A stretch of 64,000 nucleotides of DNA from Buttiauxella massiliensis (GTDB lineage: Bacteria > Pseudomonadota > Gammaproteobacteria > Enterobacterales > Enterobacteriaceae). The notes below the pieces were generated by a model. That model made no database searches and was not told the origin of the DNA. It saw nothing but the letters and a program-made list of their open reading frames with translations. The position numbers were made by a program, and so were the translations under genes. The DNA is taken from assembly GCF_902500225.1 (NCBI RefSeq), contig NZ_LR722652.1, positions 248,001-312,000 on the forward strand, given 5' to 3'. Positions 45,737 to 55,421 of the stretch are shown one piece after another; position 1 is the first letter of the stretch, and each line of letters opens with the position of its first letter.

Positions 45737-46302
45737 CGGTGATTTTCCGTTCACCCGAAAGTTATTCGATCCCGCATGGATTAGTGAACGGTGAACGTAT
45801 CAAGGGGTTAACGCCAACCCCTTGATAATCCTGGCGCCCGGTCTTTAAATTGCCGCTTCGCGGTAAACCCCAGCTTATCCCCAACGTTCAGGGTCGTTCG
45901 CGATTCGTTCCCGACGATCGCTCTCTTTCGCTGCTCCCGGCAGCTCAACCCTGACTTATGGGTAACGCTGGGGCAATTTATACCGGGACTCAAGGTCAAA
46001 ACCTAAACCAGCCTGGCTTTTGACTTTAGGTTTTGACGTTGACCTTTATCCCCGGCTTCAATCGCGCCGTTTTTCGCCCTTCAGTCGTGGTCACGTGGTC
46101 TGGAACCACGTGAGTGAGCGATCGCCGGGAGCGAGTCGCGAACGACCGCGAATGTTGGGTGAAAAACGGTGTTTACCGCGCAGCGGCGATTGACTTGCCG
46201 GGCGCCAGGATTGCCAAGGAGAGGGCGTTCTCTCCTTGGCACGTTCACCGTTCACAGATTCATGTGGGATCGCATAACGTACAGGTGAACGGAAACTCAC
46301 CG
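45737..46302. repeat. 566-bp near-palindromic element with covarying hairpins
   Basis: The outer 62 bp (45737-45798) and the reverse complement of 46241-46302 match at 53 of 62 bases. Homology continues inward to about 45945 / 46097. Inside each end sits an 11-bp perfect hairpin: 45799-45826 with loop AACGCC, and 46213-46240 with loop GGCGTT. The two stems differ in sequence yet both pair perfectly. Centre: 13-bp stem GTCAAAACCTAAA (45995-46007) / TTTAGGTTTTGAC (46025-46037). Another hairpin, CACGTGGT / ACCACGTG, is at 46092-46112. No protein is convincing. It resembles a dispersed intergenic repeat; I know no name for it. Confidence 0.85.
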
Positions 46303-46393
46303 AACCAGGCATAAGATACCCCTTCCCCCGCCTGGCTTGCCCAAGCTCCCCCAACTAAACTTATTCTGCACTCCGCATTATGAGGAACGAACA

Positions 46394-46831
46394 ATGTCTA
46401 TCGGACCCTACATCTTTTTTGACGGTACCTGCGAAGAAGCAATAGCGTTCTACAAACAAGCCGTCGGTGCTGAGTTACTGTTTAAAATGACTTTTGGTGA
46501 AATGCCAAAAGACGAGAATCAGTCGGCTGAAGGATGCAGCAGCGGTTTTAATTGGCCGGACGATAAAATCATGCATGCCAATGTGCGTATTGGCGGTGGC
46601 GAAGTGATGATGAGCGACGGCAATATGTGTGCCGATAAAGTGAAACACACAGGCTATGCGCTGAGCCTAACCACCACAGATGTCGCAGAAGGCCAACGCT
46701 GGTTTGATAATCTCAGTGCAGGTGGCGATGTCACCATGCCGTGGGGGGAAACGTTCTGGGCAAAAGGATTCGGCATGCTTACCGATAAATACGGTATTCC
46801 GTGGATGGTGAATGTCGAAAAACCAATGTAA
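46394..46831 (+). CDS. yjdN: YjdN (PhnB) VOC-fold protein
   Basis: A 145-residue vicinal-oxygen-chelate protein matching E. coli YjdN (FGEMPKDENQSAEGC, HANVRIGGGEVMMSD, WGETFWAKGFGMLTDKYGIPWMVN). The fold is that of glyoxalase/3-demethylubiquinone methyltransferase-like proteins; the substrate is unknown and it is not required for phosphonate use. GAGGAA precedes the ATG at 46394. The upstream gap is filled by the palindromic element rather than the short spacer seen in E. coli. Confidence 0.93.
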   Translation: MSIGPYIFFDGTCEEAIAFYKQAVGAELLFKMTFGEMPKDENQSAEGCSSGFNWPDDKIMHANVRIGGGEVMMSDGNMCADKVKHTGYALSLTTTDVAEGQRWFDNLSAGGDVTMPWGETFWAKGFGMLTDKYGIPWMVNVEKPM

Positions 46832-46885
46832 CCAAACTCTGGGAAACTACCGTCAGCTCCATAACAGACGGTAGTTTCCCATTCG

Positions 46886-48100
46886 TTAACGTGCAATCGC
46901 CCAGTTAATGGGGATTGCACCCTCCCCGCGTAGATAATCCTGCAAAGGCTGCGGGCTATATGATTCGCTTAGCCATTCACCATTGATTGCCGACTGTTGA
47001 AGTAGCGTTGTGCCACAACTAAGACGCTCAATCACCGACTGGTGGACCATCGTTGATGAAGTAACCGGCGGCGGAAGTTGCCGGGGCATAATGCGCAAAT
47101 AACGCGTGGGTGGATACCAGTCACAATGCAGCGGCCCAAGTGGGTCAGCCACCACTTCACTGGGTGCCAGATTAACGCCCAAATCGTCGAGTGCATCATG
47201 CATCCAAAGGTACGCGCCATTCGACAAGCTGCGGTCTTCGTCCGTGCCAATATAGCCCCCACCAACATCATGATGAATACCGGGAAACATCACCTGCAAA
47301 ATACGATCGCGGTTATCCCACAGCACCGGCGCTAAATCGAGCCGCTGCTCATCAATGGCGATGGCCTGAAGCCCGTATTTGACCCGTGAATGCAGCTCTG
47401 TATTGTTAAAACGAAAAACGTTGTAGCGCTTGTCATTGAAATACTTAGGAATCCCCATCTGCCCAACAGTTTCCCACACGGCAACCGCTTCTATGGAGAT
47501 CGGGCGAGAAATGCAGGTTGGGTCCACGCTGTCACAAAAAAATCCCGGCAACTCACGCACCACACTTCCCAAAAGGCTAGGGCTCATATCCGGAGCATGA
47601 GCAAGATATTGCGCCCATACGGATGAAGCAAAACGCCAGGCTTCATCTTTATTGCGAGCGTTTAAATTCAGCTTTTCACGATTTAATAAACCACGGTCGA
47701 TAATCATCTGCGCCAGCACTCGCGCGGTATAAGCACCGTGGCTAAATCCCACCAGATAGATACGATCGCCTGCCTGCCAGTGCCGACTAATAAAGCTATA
47801 CCCGCGAATGATCGGCACGATCAACTCGGCACCAAATGCACCACCGAGGCGTTTCACCAAACCATTATGCGGATCGCCCATACCATAAATGTACTTGGCA
47901 ACTTGTACGATCCCGCCACTGCTATTGGTAAGGATCTTTTCTTGCTCATTGGCTAACAACAAACTCTGCTTATCAACATTTCCTTTCAGATCAACAAACA
48001 ATTGATAAACATTACTCGCTGCGGCTTCGTCATCCGCTTGATTTTCTACACCGGGAGCGGTCCATGTGCCATCGGCACAAAAAATAATGTTTTTGCTCAT
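46886..48100 (-). CDS. DUF2235 alpha/beta-hydrolase
   Basis: A 404-residue DUF2235 protein: N-terminal CADGTW motif, nucleophile elbow GFSHGAY (Ser120), and an HDVGGGY segment near residue 290 that probably carries the catalytic Asp and His. The fold is a lipase-like hydrolase, also used by Tle1-type type VI effectors, but no secretion gene or immunity gene is beside it and it has no signal peptide. I chose the ATG at 48100. It lies between yjdN and phnC, where E. coli has no such gene. Confidence 0.87.
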   Translation of the reverse strand: MSKNIIFCADGTWTAPGVENQADDEAAASNVYQLFVDLKGNVDKQSLLLANEQEKILTNSSGGIVQVAKYIYGMGDPHNGLVKRLGGAFGAELIVPIIRGYSFISRHWQAGDRIYLVGFSHGAYTARVLAQMIIDRGLLNREKLNLNARNKDEAWRFASSVWAQYLAHAPDMSPSLLGSVVRELPGFFCDSVDPTCISRPISIEAVAVWETVGQMGIPKYFNDKRYNVFRFNNTELHSRVKYGLQAIAIDEQRLDLAPVLWDNRDRILQVMFPGIHHDVGGGYIGTDEDRSLSNGAYLWMHDALDDLGVNLAPSEVVADPLGPLHCDWYPPTRYLRIMPRQLPPPVTSSTMVHQSVIERLSCGTTLLQQSAINGEWLSESYSPQPLQDYLRGEGAIPINWAIAR

Positions 48101-48230
48101 CGCTGCTTTCCCAACACCAAAGGGTACCTGTAAGCAAAGACAAAAACGAAGCGTGAAACAATACGACAAATAGCTGATTAGCCTGATGACTTCCAGGCTG
48201 GAACTCACTCTTCATCATATCGAAACTTAT

Positions 48231-48248
48231 CCTTAACAAAATCGTCAC
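48231..48248 (+). promoter_or_regulatory. Possible Pho box of phnC
   Basis: CCTTAACAAAATCGTCAC partly fits the 18-bp PhoB site: a good second half (GTCAC after an A-rich spacer) but a poor first half. phnC is PhoB-controlled in E. coli, and the position 44 bp before the start is suitable. The rest of 48101-48291 shows no gene. Confidence 0.4.
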
Positions 48249-48291
48249 ATTCCATCGGCACCATGAGGCAACTTTTTAAGGAGCCTGAATG

Positions 48292-49074
48292 ATGCAAACA
48301 ATTATTCGCGTCAACAAATTGAGCAAAACCTTCAACCAGCATCAGGCATTAAATGCTGTTGATTTGGAAGTTAATGAAGGTGAGATGGTCGCTCTGCTGG
48401 GGCCGTCTGGTTCAGGCAAATCCACCCTCTTACGCCACCTGAGCGGTCTGATTACTTCTGATAAATCAGCAGATTGCCATGTTGAATTGCTTGGCCGTAC
48501 CGTCCAAAAAGCGGGCCGTCTGGCAGGCGACATCCGCAAGAGTCGCGCTCACACCGGCTACATCTTCCAGCAGTTCAACCTGGTGAACCGCCTGACGGTA
48601 CTGGAAAACGTACTGATTGGAGCACTGGGTTCCACGCCGTTCTGGCGCACCTGTTTTAACTGGTTTACCCGCGAACAACAGCAACGTGCGTTGCAGGCGC
48701 TGACCCGCGTCGGCATGACGCAATTTGCCTATCAACGCGTGTCCACCCTGTCCGGTGGGCAACAACAGCGCGTGGCGATTGCCCGTGCGCTGATGCAGCA
48801 AGCAAAAGTGATTCTCGCCGATGAGCCCATTGCCTCCCTCGACCCGGAATCAGCACGCATCGTAATGGAAACGCTGCACGACATTAACCGCCTGGATGGC
48901 ATCACCGTTGTGGTGACGCTGCATCAGGTGGACTACGCCCTGCGCTATTGCGAACGCATTGTCGCTCTGCGTCAGGGTCATGTGTTTTACGACGGAAGCA
49001 GCTCTGAGTTCGACAACGAACGTCTGGGCAATCTTTACCGCAGCATGAATCGCGTTGATGCGGTTGCTGCTTAA
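48292..49074 (+). CDS. phnC: Phosphonate ABC transporter ATPase PhnC
   Basis: A 260-residue ABC ATPase very close to E. coli PhnC. Walker A is GPSGSGKST, the signature LSGGQQQR and Walker B VILADEP. It drives uptake of alkylphosphonates through PhnE with PhnD as binding protein. I chose the second ATG (48292) by homology; the ATG at 48289 is adjacent, and AAGGAG lies upstream. It is the first gene of the complete phn operon and ends 34 bp before phnD. Confidence 0.96.
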   Translation: MQTIIRVNKLSKTFNQHQALNAVDLEVNEGEMVALLGPSGSGKSTLLRHLSGLITSDKSADCHVELLGRTVQKAGRLAGDIRKSRAHTGYIFQQFNLVNRLTVLENVLIGALGSTPFWRTCFNWFTREQQQRALQALTRVGMTQFAYQRVSTLSGGQQQRVAIARALMQQAKVILADEPIASLDPESARIVMETLHDINRLDGITVVVTLHQVDYALRYCERIVALRQGHVFYDGSSSEFDNERLGNLYRSMNRVDAVAA

Positions 49075-49108
49075 CAACTTTGTTATCTCTTTCAAGGAAC
49101 AGTCAGCC

Positions 49109-50125
49109 ATGAGCTACAAAAAAGTTGCCGCCCTCGCCTTTACCAGCCTGCTAAGCGTCAGCACTCTGTTCAGCACCGCTCATGCGGATGAACAAGAAAA
49201 GTCCCTGAACTTCGGCATCATCTCGACTGAATCACAACAAAACCTGAAACCGCAGTGGGACCCGTTCCTGAAGGATATGGAGAAGAAACTTGGCGTGAAA
49301 GTGAATGCTTTCTTCGCACCAGATTACGCCGGGATCATTCAGGGTATGCGCTTTAACAAAGTAGATATCGCCTGGTATGGCAACCTTTCGGCCATGGAAG
49401 CAGTAGACCGCGCTAACGGCCAGGTATTTGCTCAGACGGTAGCGGCAGATGGCAGCCCGGGTTACTGGAGCGTGCTTATCGTTAACAAAGACAGCCCAAT
49501 CAATAACCTGCAAGACATGTTGGCAAAACGTAAAGAGCTGACTTTCGGCAATGGTGACCCGAACTCTACTTCTGGCTACCTCGTCCCGGGATACTACGTT
49601 TTCGCCAAAAACAATGCGGCACCGAACGAATTTAAACGCTCAGTGAACGCCAACCATGAGACCAACGCGCTGGCGGTGGCAAACAAACAGGTGGATGTGG
49701 CGACCAACAACACCGAAAACCTCGATCGTTTGAAGCAAACCGCACCTGAGAAATTCAAAGATCTGAAAGTCATCTGGAAATCTCCGTTGATCCCAGGCGA
49801 TCCGATCGTGTGGCGTAAAAACCTCTCCGAAGCCACCAAAGACAAAATCTATGACTTCTTCATGACTTACGGCAAAACGCCGGAAGAAGCCGCCGTGCTC
49901 AAAGGCCTGACCTGGGCGCCGTTCCGCCCATCCAGCGACCTGCAACTGGTACCGATTCGCCAGCTCGCCCTGTTTAAACAAATGCAGGGTGTGAAGGACA
50001 ACAAAGGGTTAGCGGAGCCTGAGAAAGCAACCAAAGTCACCGCGCTGCAAAACCAGCTTAGTGACCTGGATCGTTTGACCGCCGCGCTTTCCGCGATGAG
50101 CAACGTGAATAAAGCGGTTCAGTAA
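49109..50125 (+). CDS. phnD: Phosphonate-binding protein PhnD
   Basis: A 338-residue periplasmic binding protein, the same length as E. coli PhnD, with signal peptide (cleaved near AHA). The ligand segments [20 protein letters not shown] and [13 protein letters not shown] are conserved. It binds 2-aminoethylphosphonate and other phosphonates. I chose the ATG at 49109 with AAGGAA upstream; an in-frame ATG at 49055 lies in phnC. A strong hairpin follows the gene. Confidence 0.96.
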   Translation: MSYKKVAALAFTSLLSVSTLFSTAHADEQEKSLNFGIISTESQQNLKPQWDPFLKDMEKKLGVKVNAFFAPDYAGIIQGMRFNKVDIAWYGNLSAMEAVDRANGQVFAQTVAADGSPGYWSVLIVNKDSPINNLQDMLAKRKELTFGNGDPNSTSGYLVPGYYVFAKNNAAPNEFKRSVNANHETNALAVANKQVDVATNNTENLDRLKQTAPEKFKDLKVIWKSPLIPGDPIVWRKNLSEATKDKIYDFFMTYGKTPEEAAVLKGLTWAPFRPSSDLQLVPIRQLALFKQMQGVKDNKGLAEPEKATKVTALQNQLSDLDRLTAALSAMSNVNKAVQ

Positions 50126-50135
50126 ATACAACCCT

Positions 50136-50160
50136 AACCCTCTCCCTGAAGGAGAGGGTT
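50136..50160 (+). repeat. Hairpin between phnD and phnE
   Basis: AACCCTCTCC-CTGAA-GGAGAGGGTT, a perfect 10-bp stem. Without a T-run it is more likely to stabilise or partly attenuate than to end the transcript, giving more PhnC and PhnD than downstream enzymes. The stem type is common in intergenic repeats of enterobacteria. Confidence 0.75.
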
Positions 50161-50184
50161 AAAGCCCCAAACACGGAGCACCCC

Positions 50185-50967
50185 ATGCAACAAACCATTC
50201 AGGTCGCCACACCCAAACGTAGCTGGTTCTCGCTACTTGCCTGGGCGATTTTGTTAGCGGTCCTCGTTGCCTCCTGGCAAGGCGCGGAAATGGCTCCGCT
50301 GACGCTGTTCCGCGATGCGGGCAACATGGCCACCTTCGCCGCCGACTTCTTCCCGCCAGATTTCAGCCAGTGGCAACAATACCTCGGTGAAATGGGCGTC
50401 ACGCTGCAAATCGCCGTCTGGGGCACCGCCCTTGCCATCGTACTTTCCATTCCTTGTGGCCTGATGTGTGCCGACAACCTGGTGCCATGGTGGGTGTATC
50501 AACCAATGCGCCGCCTGATGGACGCCTGCCGCGCCATCAACGAAATGGTCTTTGCAATGTTGTTCGTAGTCGCCGTTGGTCTTGGTCCATTCGCCGGTGT
50601 GCTGGCGCTGTTCATCCACACCACTGGCGTACTTTCCAAACTGCTTTCTGAAGCGGTTGAAGCCATTGAACCCGGCCCGGTGGAAGGCATTCGTGCAACC
50701 GGCGCTAACAAGCTTGAAGAAATTCTCTACGGCGTGCTGCCACAAGTGATGCCACTGCTTATCTCCTACTCGCTCTACCGCTTTGAATCGAACGTCCGTT
50801 CAGCAACGGTGGTTGGCATGGTAGGCGCAGGCGGGATTGGCGTAACGCTTTGGGAAGCGATTCGTGGATTCCAGTTCCAGCAAACCTGCGCGCTGATGGT
50901 CATCATCATCGTCACAGTAAGTCTGCTGGACTTTATGTCGCAACGGTTACGTAAGCATTTTATTTAA
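50185..50967 (+). CDS. phnE: Phosphonate ABC permease PhnE
   Basis: A 260-residue permease with about six membrane helices and the EAA-type cytoplasmic loop ([20 protein letters not shown]). The frame is intact, unlike the E. coli K-12 gene, which carries an 8-bp duplication making it cryptic. Phosphonate uptake should therefore work here. It follows phnD after a 59-bp gap holding the hairpin and precedes phnF by 16 bp. Confidence 0.95.
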   Translation: MQQTIQVATPKRSWFSLLAWAILLAVLVASWQGAEMAPLTLFRDAGNMATFAADFFPPDFSQWQQYLGEMGVTLQIAVWGTALAIVLSIPCGLMCADNLVPWWVYQPMRRLMDACRAINEMVFAMLFVVAVGLGPFAGVLALFIHTTGVLSKLLSEAVEAIEPGPVEGIRATGANKLEEILYGVLPQVMPLLISYSLYRFESNVRSATVVGMVGAGGIGVTLWEAIRGFQFQQTCALMVIIIVTVSLLDFMSQRLRKHFI

Positions 50968-50983
50968 CGAGGCTTTGTTGAAA

Positions 50984-51709
50984 ATGCACTTATCCAGACA
51001 TCCGACCAGTTACCCGACGCGTTACCAGGAAATTGCCGCCCTGCTTGAAGTAGAGCTGCGTAACCACTACCGCTGTGGCGACTATCTGCCAGCCGAAAGC
51101 CAACTGGCCGCACGCTACGAAGTGAATCGCCACACGTTGCGTCGCGCCATCGATCAACTCGTGGAGAAAGGTTGGGTGCAGCGCCGCCAGGGAATTGGCG
51201 TGTTAGTGCTGATGCGCCCATTCGATTACCCGTTAAATTCTCAAGCACGCTTTAGCCAGAACCTGCTCGATCAGGGAAGCCACCCCACCAGCGAGCGCTT
51301 ACTCGCGGTACTGCGCCCGGCTTCAAGCCATATTGCTGATGCGCTGGGTGTAACCGAGGGCGATGACATTATTCACCTGCGCACACTAAGACGCGTTAAC
51401 GATATCGCGGTGTGCCTTATCGACCACTACTTTGCCGACCTCGCCTGGTGGCCCGTGATGCAACAGTTTAATAGCGGTTCGCTGCACGACGTGATTCAGG
51501 ACCAGCTCGGTATCAACCTCAGACGCACCCAAACACGTATCAGCGCGCGCCGCGCTCAGGCCAAAGAAAGCCGCCTGTTGGAGATCCCAAATATGGCTCC
51601 GCTGCTATGTGTTCGCACTCTCAACCACCGTGAAGGTCACGCAATGCCTGCGGAGTACTCCGTAAGCCTGACGCGTGCCGACATGATTGAATTCACCATG
51701 GAGCACTAA
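50984..51709 (+). CDS. phnF: PhnF, GntR/HutC-family regulator
   Basis: A 241-residue regulator equal in length to E. coli PhnF: GntR winged helix (about 10-75, YLPAESQLAARYEVNRHTLRRAID) and a UTRA effector domain. It probably represses part of the operon, though phosphate control through PhoB dominates in E. coli. I chose the ATG at 50984 (MHLSRHPTSYP) by homology; TTG codons at 50975 and 50978 are in frame upstream. phnG starts at the next base after the stop. Confidence 0.94.
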   Translation: MHLSRHPTSYPTRYQEIAALLEVELRNHYRCGDYLPAESQLAARYEVNRHTLRRAIDQLVEKGWVQRRQGIGVLVLMRPFDYPLNSQARFSQNLLDQGSHPTSERLLAVLRPASSHIADALGVTEGDDIIHLRTLRRVNDIAVCLIDHYFADLAWWPVMQQFNSGSLHDVIQDQLGINLRRTQTRISARRAQAKESRLLEIPNMAPLLCVRTLNHREGHAMPAEYSVSLTRADMIEFTMEH

Positions 51710-52171
51710 ATGGACGCAACGCATTTTGATACCGCACAGCGCCAGCAGTGGATGGCCGTGCTCGCCCACAGCCTGCCTCAAGAACTGGCAGCACTTTGGG
51801 CAGAACAAAAACTCAATCCCGAATATCAGGTAATTCGTCAGCCAGAAACAGGCCTGGTACAAATTCAGGCGCGAATGGGCGCCACCGGGCAACGTTTTTT
51901 TGCTGGTGACACCACGCTGACCCGTGCGGTCGTGCAACTCGCCAACGGGACTTACGGTTACAGCTACATATCAGGGCGCGATAAAGCCCACGCCGAACGC
52001 TGTGCCGTGATCGACGCGTTGATGCAGGAACAAGTTCAGTTCCGGACATTGCAAGAAACCTTAATTGCTCCACTGGCCGCCAACCGTGAACAACGCCTGG
52101 CCGCCCGTCGCACCCAAATTAACAGCAGCCGAGTCGACTTCTTCACTCTGGTTCGCGGAGATAACGCATGA
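51710..52171 (+). CDS. phnG: C-P lyase core subunit PhnG
   Basis: A 153-residue subunit (E. coli 150) of the PhnGHIJ core complex. With PhnI it helps attach the phosphonate to ribose-triphosphate of ATP, displacing adenine. Conserved segments include [15 protein letters not shown] and [16 protein letters not shown]. The stop overlaps phnH by 4 bp. Confidence 0.95.
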   Translation: MDATHFDTAQRQQWMAVLAHSLPQELAALWAEQKLNPEYQVIRQPETGLVQIQARMGATGQRFFAGDTTLTRAVVQLANGTYGYSYISGRDKAHAERCAVIDALMQEQVQFRTLQETLIAPLAANREQRLAARRTQINSSRVDFFTLVRGDNA

Positions 52172-52752
52172 CCCTGATGACCGCTTTTAACCTGCCTGTG
52201 CAGGATGCACAACAGAGCTTCCGCCGCCTGCTCAAAGCGATGAGCGAGCCGGGCGTTATCGTGGCGCTCCATTCACTGCAACATGGCTGGAAACCACTGA
52301 ACATTGCTTCCACCAGCGTACTGCTGACCCTTGCCGATAACGACACGCCGGTGTGGATTAGTAACGCTCTGAGCAACGATGTGACATTGCAAAACGTCCG
52401 TTTTCATACCAACACGCCAATTTCGCAGGCACCAGAACACGCACAATTCGCCGTTGCCGACAGCACGATAACCGCCGATCAGCTTAACGCGCTGGCACAG
52501 GGAACCGACGTGGCCCCCGACACCAGCGCGACACTGATTTTACAGGTGCCGAGCCTGAGTGGTGGCCGCATGTTGCGCTTAACCGGCGCGGGCATCCGCG
52601 AAGAACGCATGATTGCTCCACAACTGCCTGATTGCGTCATTCATGAACTCACCGAGCGCCCGCACCCGTTCCCGCTGGGCATCGACCTGATACTGACCTG
52701 CGGCGACCGCCTGCTGGCGATCCCTCGCACCACTCATGTGGAGGTGTGCTGA
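52168..52752 (+). CDS. phnH: C-P lyase core subunit PhnH
   Basis: A 194-residue PLP-fold-like protein without the PLP lysine, matching E. coli PhnH along its length. It is a structural part of the Phn(GHIJ)2 core. ATGA overlap with phnG; its stop shares a base with the phnI start. Equimolar synthesis of the core subunits is favoured by these overlaps. Confidence 0.95.
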   Translation: MTLMTAFNLPVQDAQQSFRRLLKAMSEPGVIVALHSLQHGWKPLNIASTSVLLTLADNDTPVWISNALSNDVTLQNVRFHTNTPISQAPEHAQFAVADSTITADQLNALAQGTDVAPDTSATLILQVPSLSGGRMLRLTGAGIREERMIAPQLPDCVIHELTERPHPFPLGIDLILTCGDRLLAIPRTTHVEVC

Positions 52753-53816
52753 TGTACGTCGCCGTCAAAGGGGGCGAAAAGGCAATTGCCGCCGCCCATG
52801 AATTGCAGGAACACAACCGCCGTGGCGACCAAAATCTCGCCGAACTAAGCGTCGCTCAAATCGAGCAACAGCTAGGGCTGGCCGTTGATCGCGTGATGAC
52901 TGAAGGCGGCATTGCCGACCGTGAACTGGCGGCACTCGCCATCAAGCAGGCCAGCGGAGACATGGTTGAAGCCATCTTCCTGCTGCGCGCTTATCGCACC
53001 ACGCTACCGCGTCTGGCGGTGAGCGAACCGCTGAACACCGCTGAAATGCGTATCGAACGCCGCATTTCAGCCGTCTACAAAGACGTACCCGGCGGGCAGT
53101 TACTCGGCCCGACTTACGATTACACCCATCGCCTGCTGGATTTCACCTTGCTGGCAAACGGCGAAGCACCAACTCTTAAAACGGCTGACGAGCACAGCGA
53201 ACCCGCTCCGCACGTGTTCAGTCTGCTGGCGAAACAGGGGCTGGCAAAAGCTGAAGAAGATAACGGCGAAAAGCCTGACGACATCACCCGCCAGCCGCCG
53301 GTTTACCCATGCTCGCGCTCCTCGCGTCTGCAACAGCTGGTGCGCGGCGACGAAGGCTATTTACTGGCCCTGGCCTACTCCACGCAGCGCGGTTACGGGC
53401 GCAACCACCCGTTCGCGGCAGAAATTCGCAGTGGCTATATCGATCTGGAAATTGTGCCGGAAGAGTTGGGTTTTGCAGTCAATATCGGCGAACTGCTGAT
53501 AACTGAGTGCGAAATGGTTAACGGCTTTGTGGCACCCGCTGATGAAGACCCACACTTCACCCGTGGCTACGGGCTGGTGTTCGGCATGAGCGAACGCAAA
53601 GCAATGGCGATGGCGCTGGTTGACCGCGCCCTGCAAGCCCCGGACTACGACGAAACCATCGCAGGCCCGGCGCAGGACGAAGAGTTCGTGCTGGCCCACG
53701 CCGATAACGTCGAAGCCGCCGGGTTTGTCTCGCACCTGAAACTGCCGCACTACGTCGATTTCCAGGCCGAACTGGAACTGCTTAAACGTCTGCAAAAGGA
53801 ACGTCATCGTGACTAA
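52752..53816 (+). CDS. phnI: C-P lyase core subunit PhnI (nucleosidase)
   Basis: A 354-residue protein equal in length to E. coli PhnI, the subunit with purine nucleosidase activity that swaps adenine for methylphosphonate with PhnG, PhnH and PhnL. I chose the ATG at 52752 (TGATG junction with phnH) by homology; a GTG at 52746 is in frame. It overlaps phnJ by 8 bp. Confidence 0.96.
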   Translation: MYVAVKGGEKAIAAAHELQEHNRRGDQNLAELSVAQIEQQLGLAVDRVMTEGGIADRELAALAIKQASGDMVEAIFLLRAYRTTLPRLAVSEPLNTAEMRIERRISAVYKDVPGGQLLGPTYDYTHRLLDFTLLANGEAPTLKTADEHSEPAPHVFSLLAKQGLAKAEEDNGEKPDDITRQPPVYPCSRSSRLQQLVRGDEGYLLALAYSTQRGYGRNHPFAAEIRSGYIDLEIVPEELGFAVNIGELLITECEMVNGFVAPADEDPHFTRGYGLVFGMSERKAMAMALVDRALQAPDYDETIAGPAQDEEFVLAHADNVEAAGFVSHLKLPHYVDFQAELELLKRLQKERHRD

Positions 53817-54657
53817 GGCACTCTCCGGCTACAACTTTGCTTATCTGGATGAACAAACCAAGCGCACCCTGCGCCGCGCGATTCTCAAAGCGGTAGCAAT
53901 CCCAGGTTACCAGGTGCCGTTTGGCGGGCGCGAAATGCCGATGCCATATGGCTGGGGCACAGGCGGCATCCAGATCACCGCCAGCGTGATTGGCGAAAAC
54001 GACGTGCTGAAGGTGATTGACCAGGGCGCAGACGACACCACCAACGCGGTGTCGATTCGCAACTTCTTCAAGCGCGTGACTAACGTCGCCACCACCGAAT
54101 CCACCGCCGACGCCACGCTAATTCAGACGCGCCACCGCATCCCGGAAACACCACTCACTGAAGACCAGATCCTGATTTACCAGGTGCCAATTCCTGAGCC
54201 GCTGCGTTTTATCGAACCGCGCGAAACCGAAACGCGCACCATGCACGCGCTGGAAGAGTACGGCGTAATGCAGGTGAAATTGTACGAAGATATCGCCCGT
54301 TTCGGCCATATCGCCACCACTTACGCCTACCCGGTGAAAGTGAACGAGCGTTACGTGATGGACCCGTCGCCGATCCCGAAATTCGACAATCCGAAAATGG
54401 ACATGATGCCTGCGCTGCAACTGTTCGGTGCCGGGCGTGAAAAACGCATCTACGCGGTGCCGCCGTATACCCGCGTCGAAAGTCTCGATTTTGACGACCA
54501 TCCGTTTACCGTCCAGGAGTGGGAAGAACCGTGCGCGATTTGCGGCTCGCACCACAGTTACCTCGACGAAGTGGTGCTCGACGATGCGGGCAGCCGCATG
54601 TTCGTCTGCTCCGATACCGATTTCTGCCGCCAGAACAGCGAGGCTGCGACCAAATGA
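53809..54657 (+). CDS. phnJ: Radical-SAM C-P lyase PhnJ
   Basis: A 282-residue enzyme that cleaves the carbon-phosphorus bond of ribose-phosphonate, releasing the alkane and a cyclic phosphate. The unusual cysteine set is intact: Cys242, Cys245 and Cys267 for the Fe-S cluster and Cys273 as the catalytic thiol (E. coli 241, 244, 266, 272). It starts with GTG, with AAAAGGA just upstream inside phnI. phnK begins within its stop codon. Confidence 0.97.
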   Translation: MTKALSGYNFAYLDEQTKRTLRRAILKAVAIPGYQVPFGGREMPMPYGWGTGGIQITASVIGENDVLKVIDQGADDTTNAVSIRNFFKRVTNVATTESTADATLIQTRHRIPETPLTEDQILIYQVPIPEPLRFIEPRETETRTMHALEEYGVMQVKLYEDIARFGHIATTYAYPVKVNERYVMDPSPIPKFDNPKMDMMPALQLFGAGREKRIYAVPPYTRVESLDFDDHPFTVQEWEEPCAICGSHHSYLDEVVLDDAGSRMFVCSDTDFCRQNSEAATK

Positions 54658-55412
54658 CTCGACCGTTACTTTCCGTCAATAACCTGACCCACCTTTATGC
54701 ACCCGGTAAAGGATTTAGCGATGTGTCATTCGAGCTTTATCCGGGCGAAGTGCTGGGAATTGTCGGTGAATCAGGCTCCGGCAAAACCACGTTGCTAAAG
54801 TCGATTTCCGCACGCCTCGCCCCGCAAAACGGCGAAGTGGTTTATCTCGACTCGTCGCTGTACGACATGAGCGAAGGCGAGCGCCGCCGCCTGCTGCGCA
54901 CCGAATGGGGCGTGGTGCACCAACATGCGATGGACGGTCTACGCCGCCACGTTTCTGCCGGTGGCAACATCGGCGAGCGCTTAATGGCAACCGGTGCGCG
55001 TCATTACGGCGATATCCGTGCCACCGCCGAGCGCTGGTTAGAAGAGGTGGAAATCCCTGCCTCGCGTATCGACGACCTGCCAACCACATTTTCCGGCGGC
55101 ATGCAGCAGCGCCTGCAAATCGCCCGCAACCTGGTGACGCACCCGAAACTGGTGTTTATGGACGAGCCAACGGGTGGGCTGGACGTTTCGGTACAGGCGC
55201 GTTTGCTCGACCTGCTGCGCGGCCTGGTACGTGAACTGAATCTGGCGGTGGTGATCGTTACTCATGATTTGGGCGTGGCGCGTTTGCTGGCAGACCGCCT
55301 GCTGGTGATGAAGCAAGGTCAGGTGGTGGAAAGCGGTCTGACCGACCGCGTGCTGGACGACCCGCACCACCCGTATACCCAGTTGCTTGTTTCTTCCGTC
55401 CTTCAGAATTAG
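54654..55412 (+). CDS. phnK: PhnK, ABC-type ATPase of C-P lyase
   Basis: A 252-residue ABC ATPase equal in length to E. coli PhnK. Walker A GESGSGKTT, signature FSGGMQQR, Walker B LVFMDEP. It does not transport but docks on PhnJ of the core complex and opens it using ATP. I chose the ATG at 54654 (ATGA with phnJ); an in-frame ATG at 54519 lies inside phnJ. Confidence 0.95.
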   Translation: MTRPLLSVNNLTHLYAPGKGFSDVSFELYPGEVLGIVGESGSGKTTLLKSISARLAPQNGEVVYLDSSLYDMSEGERRRLLRTEWGVVHQHAMDGLRRHVSAGGNIGERLMATGARHYGDIRATAERWLEEVEIPASRIDDLPTTFSGGMQQRLQIARNLVTHPKLVFMDEPTGGLDVSVQARLLDLLRGLVRELNLAVVIVTHDLGVARLLADRLLVMKQGQVVESGLTDRVLDDPHHPYTQLLVSSVLQN

Positions 55413-55421
55413 GTGAACACG

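Noticed and set aside
45808-46354. Short frames within the palindromic element (45808-45999, 46091-46354, 46114-46314)
   Set aside because: They follow the inverted repeat, lack ribosome sites and have no recognisable protein sequence; the hairpin structure explains the region better.
46886-48100. Calling the DUF2235 protein a type VI lipase effector (Tle1)
   Set aside because: No VgrG, PAAR, chaperone or immunity gene is nearby; the fold alone is not enough.
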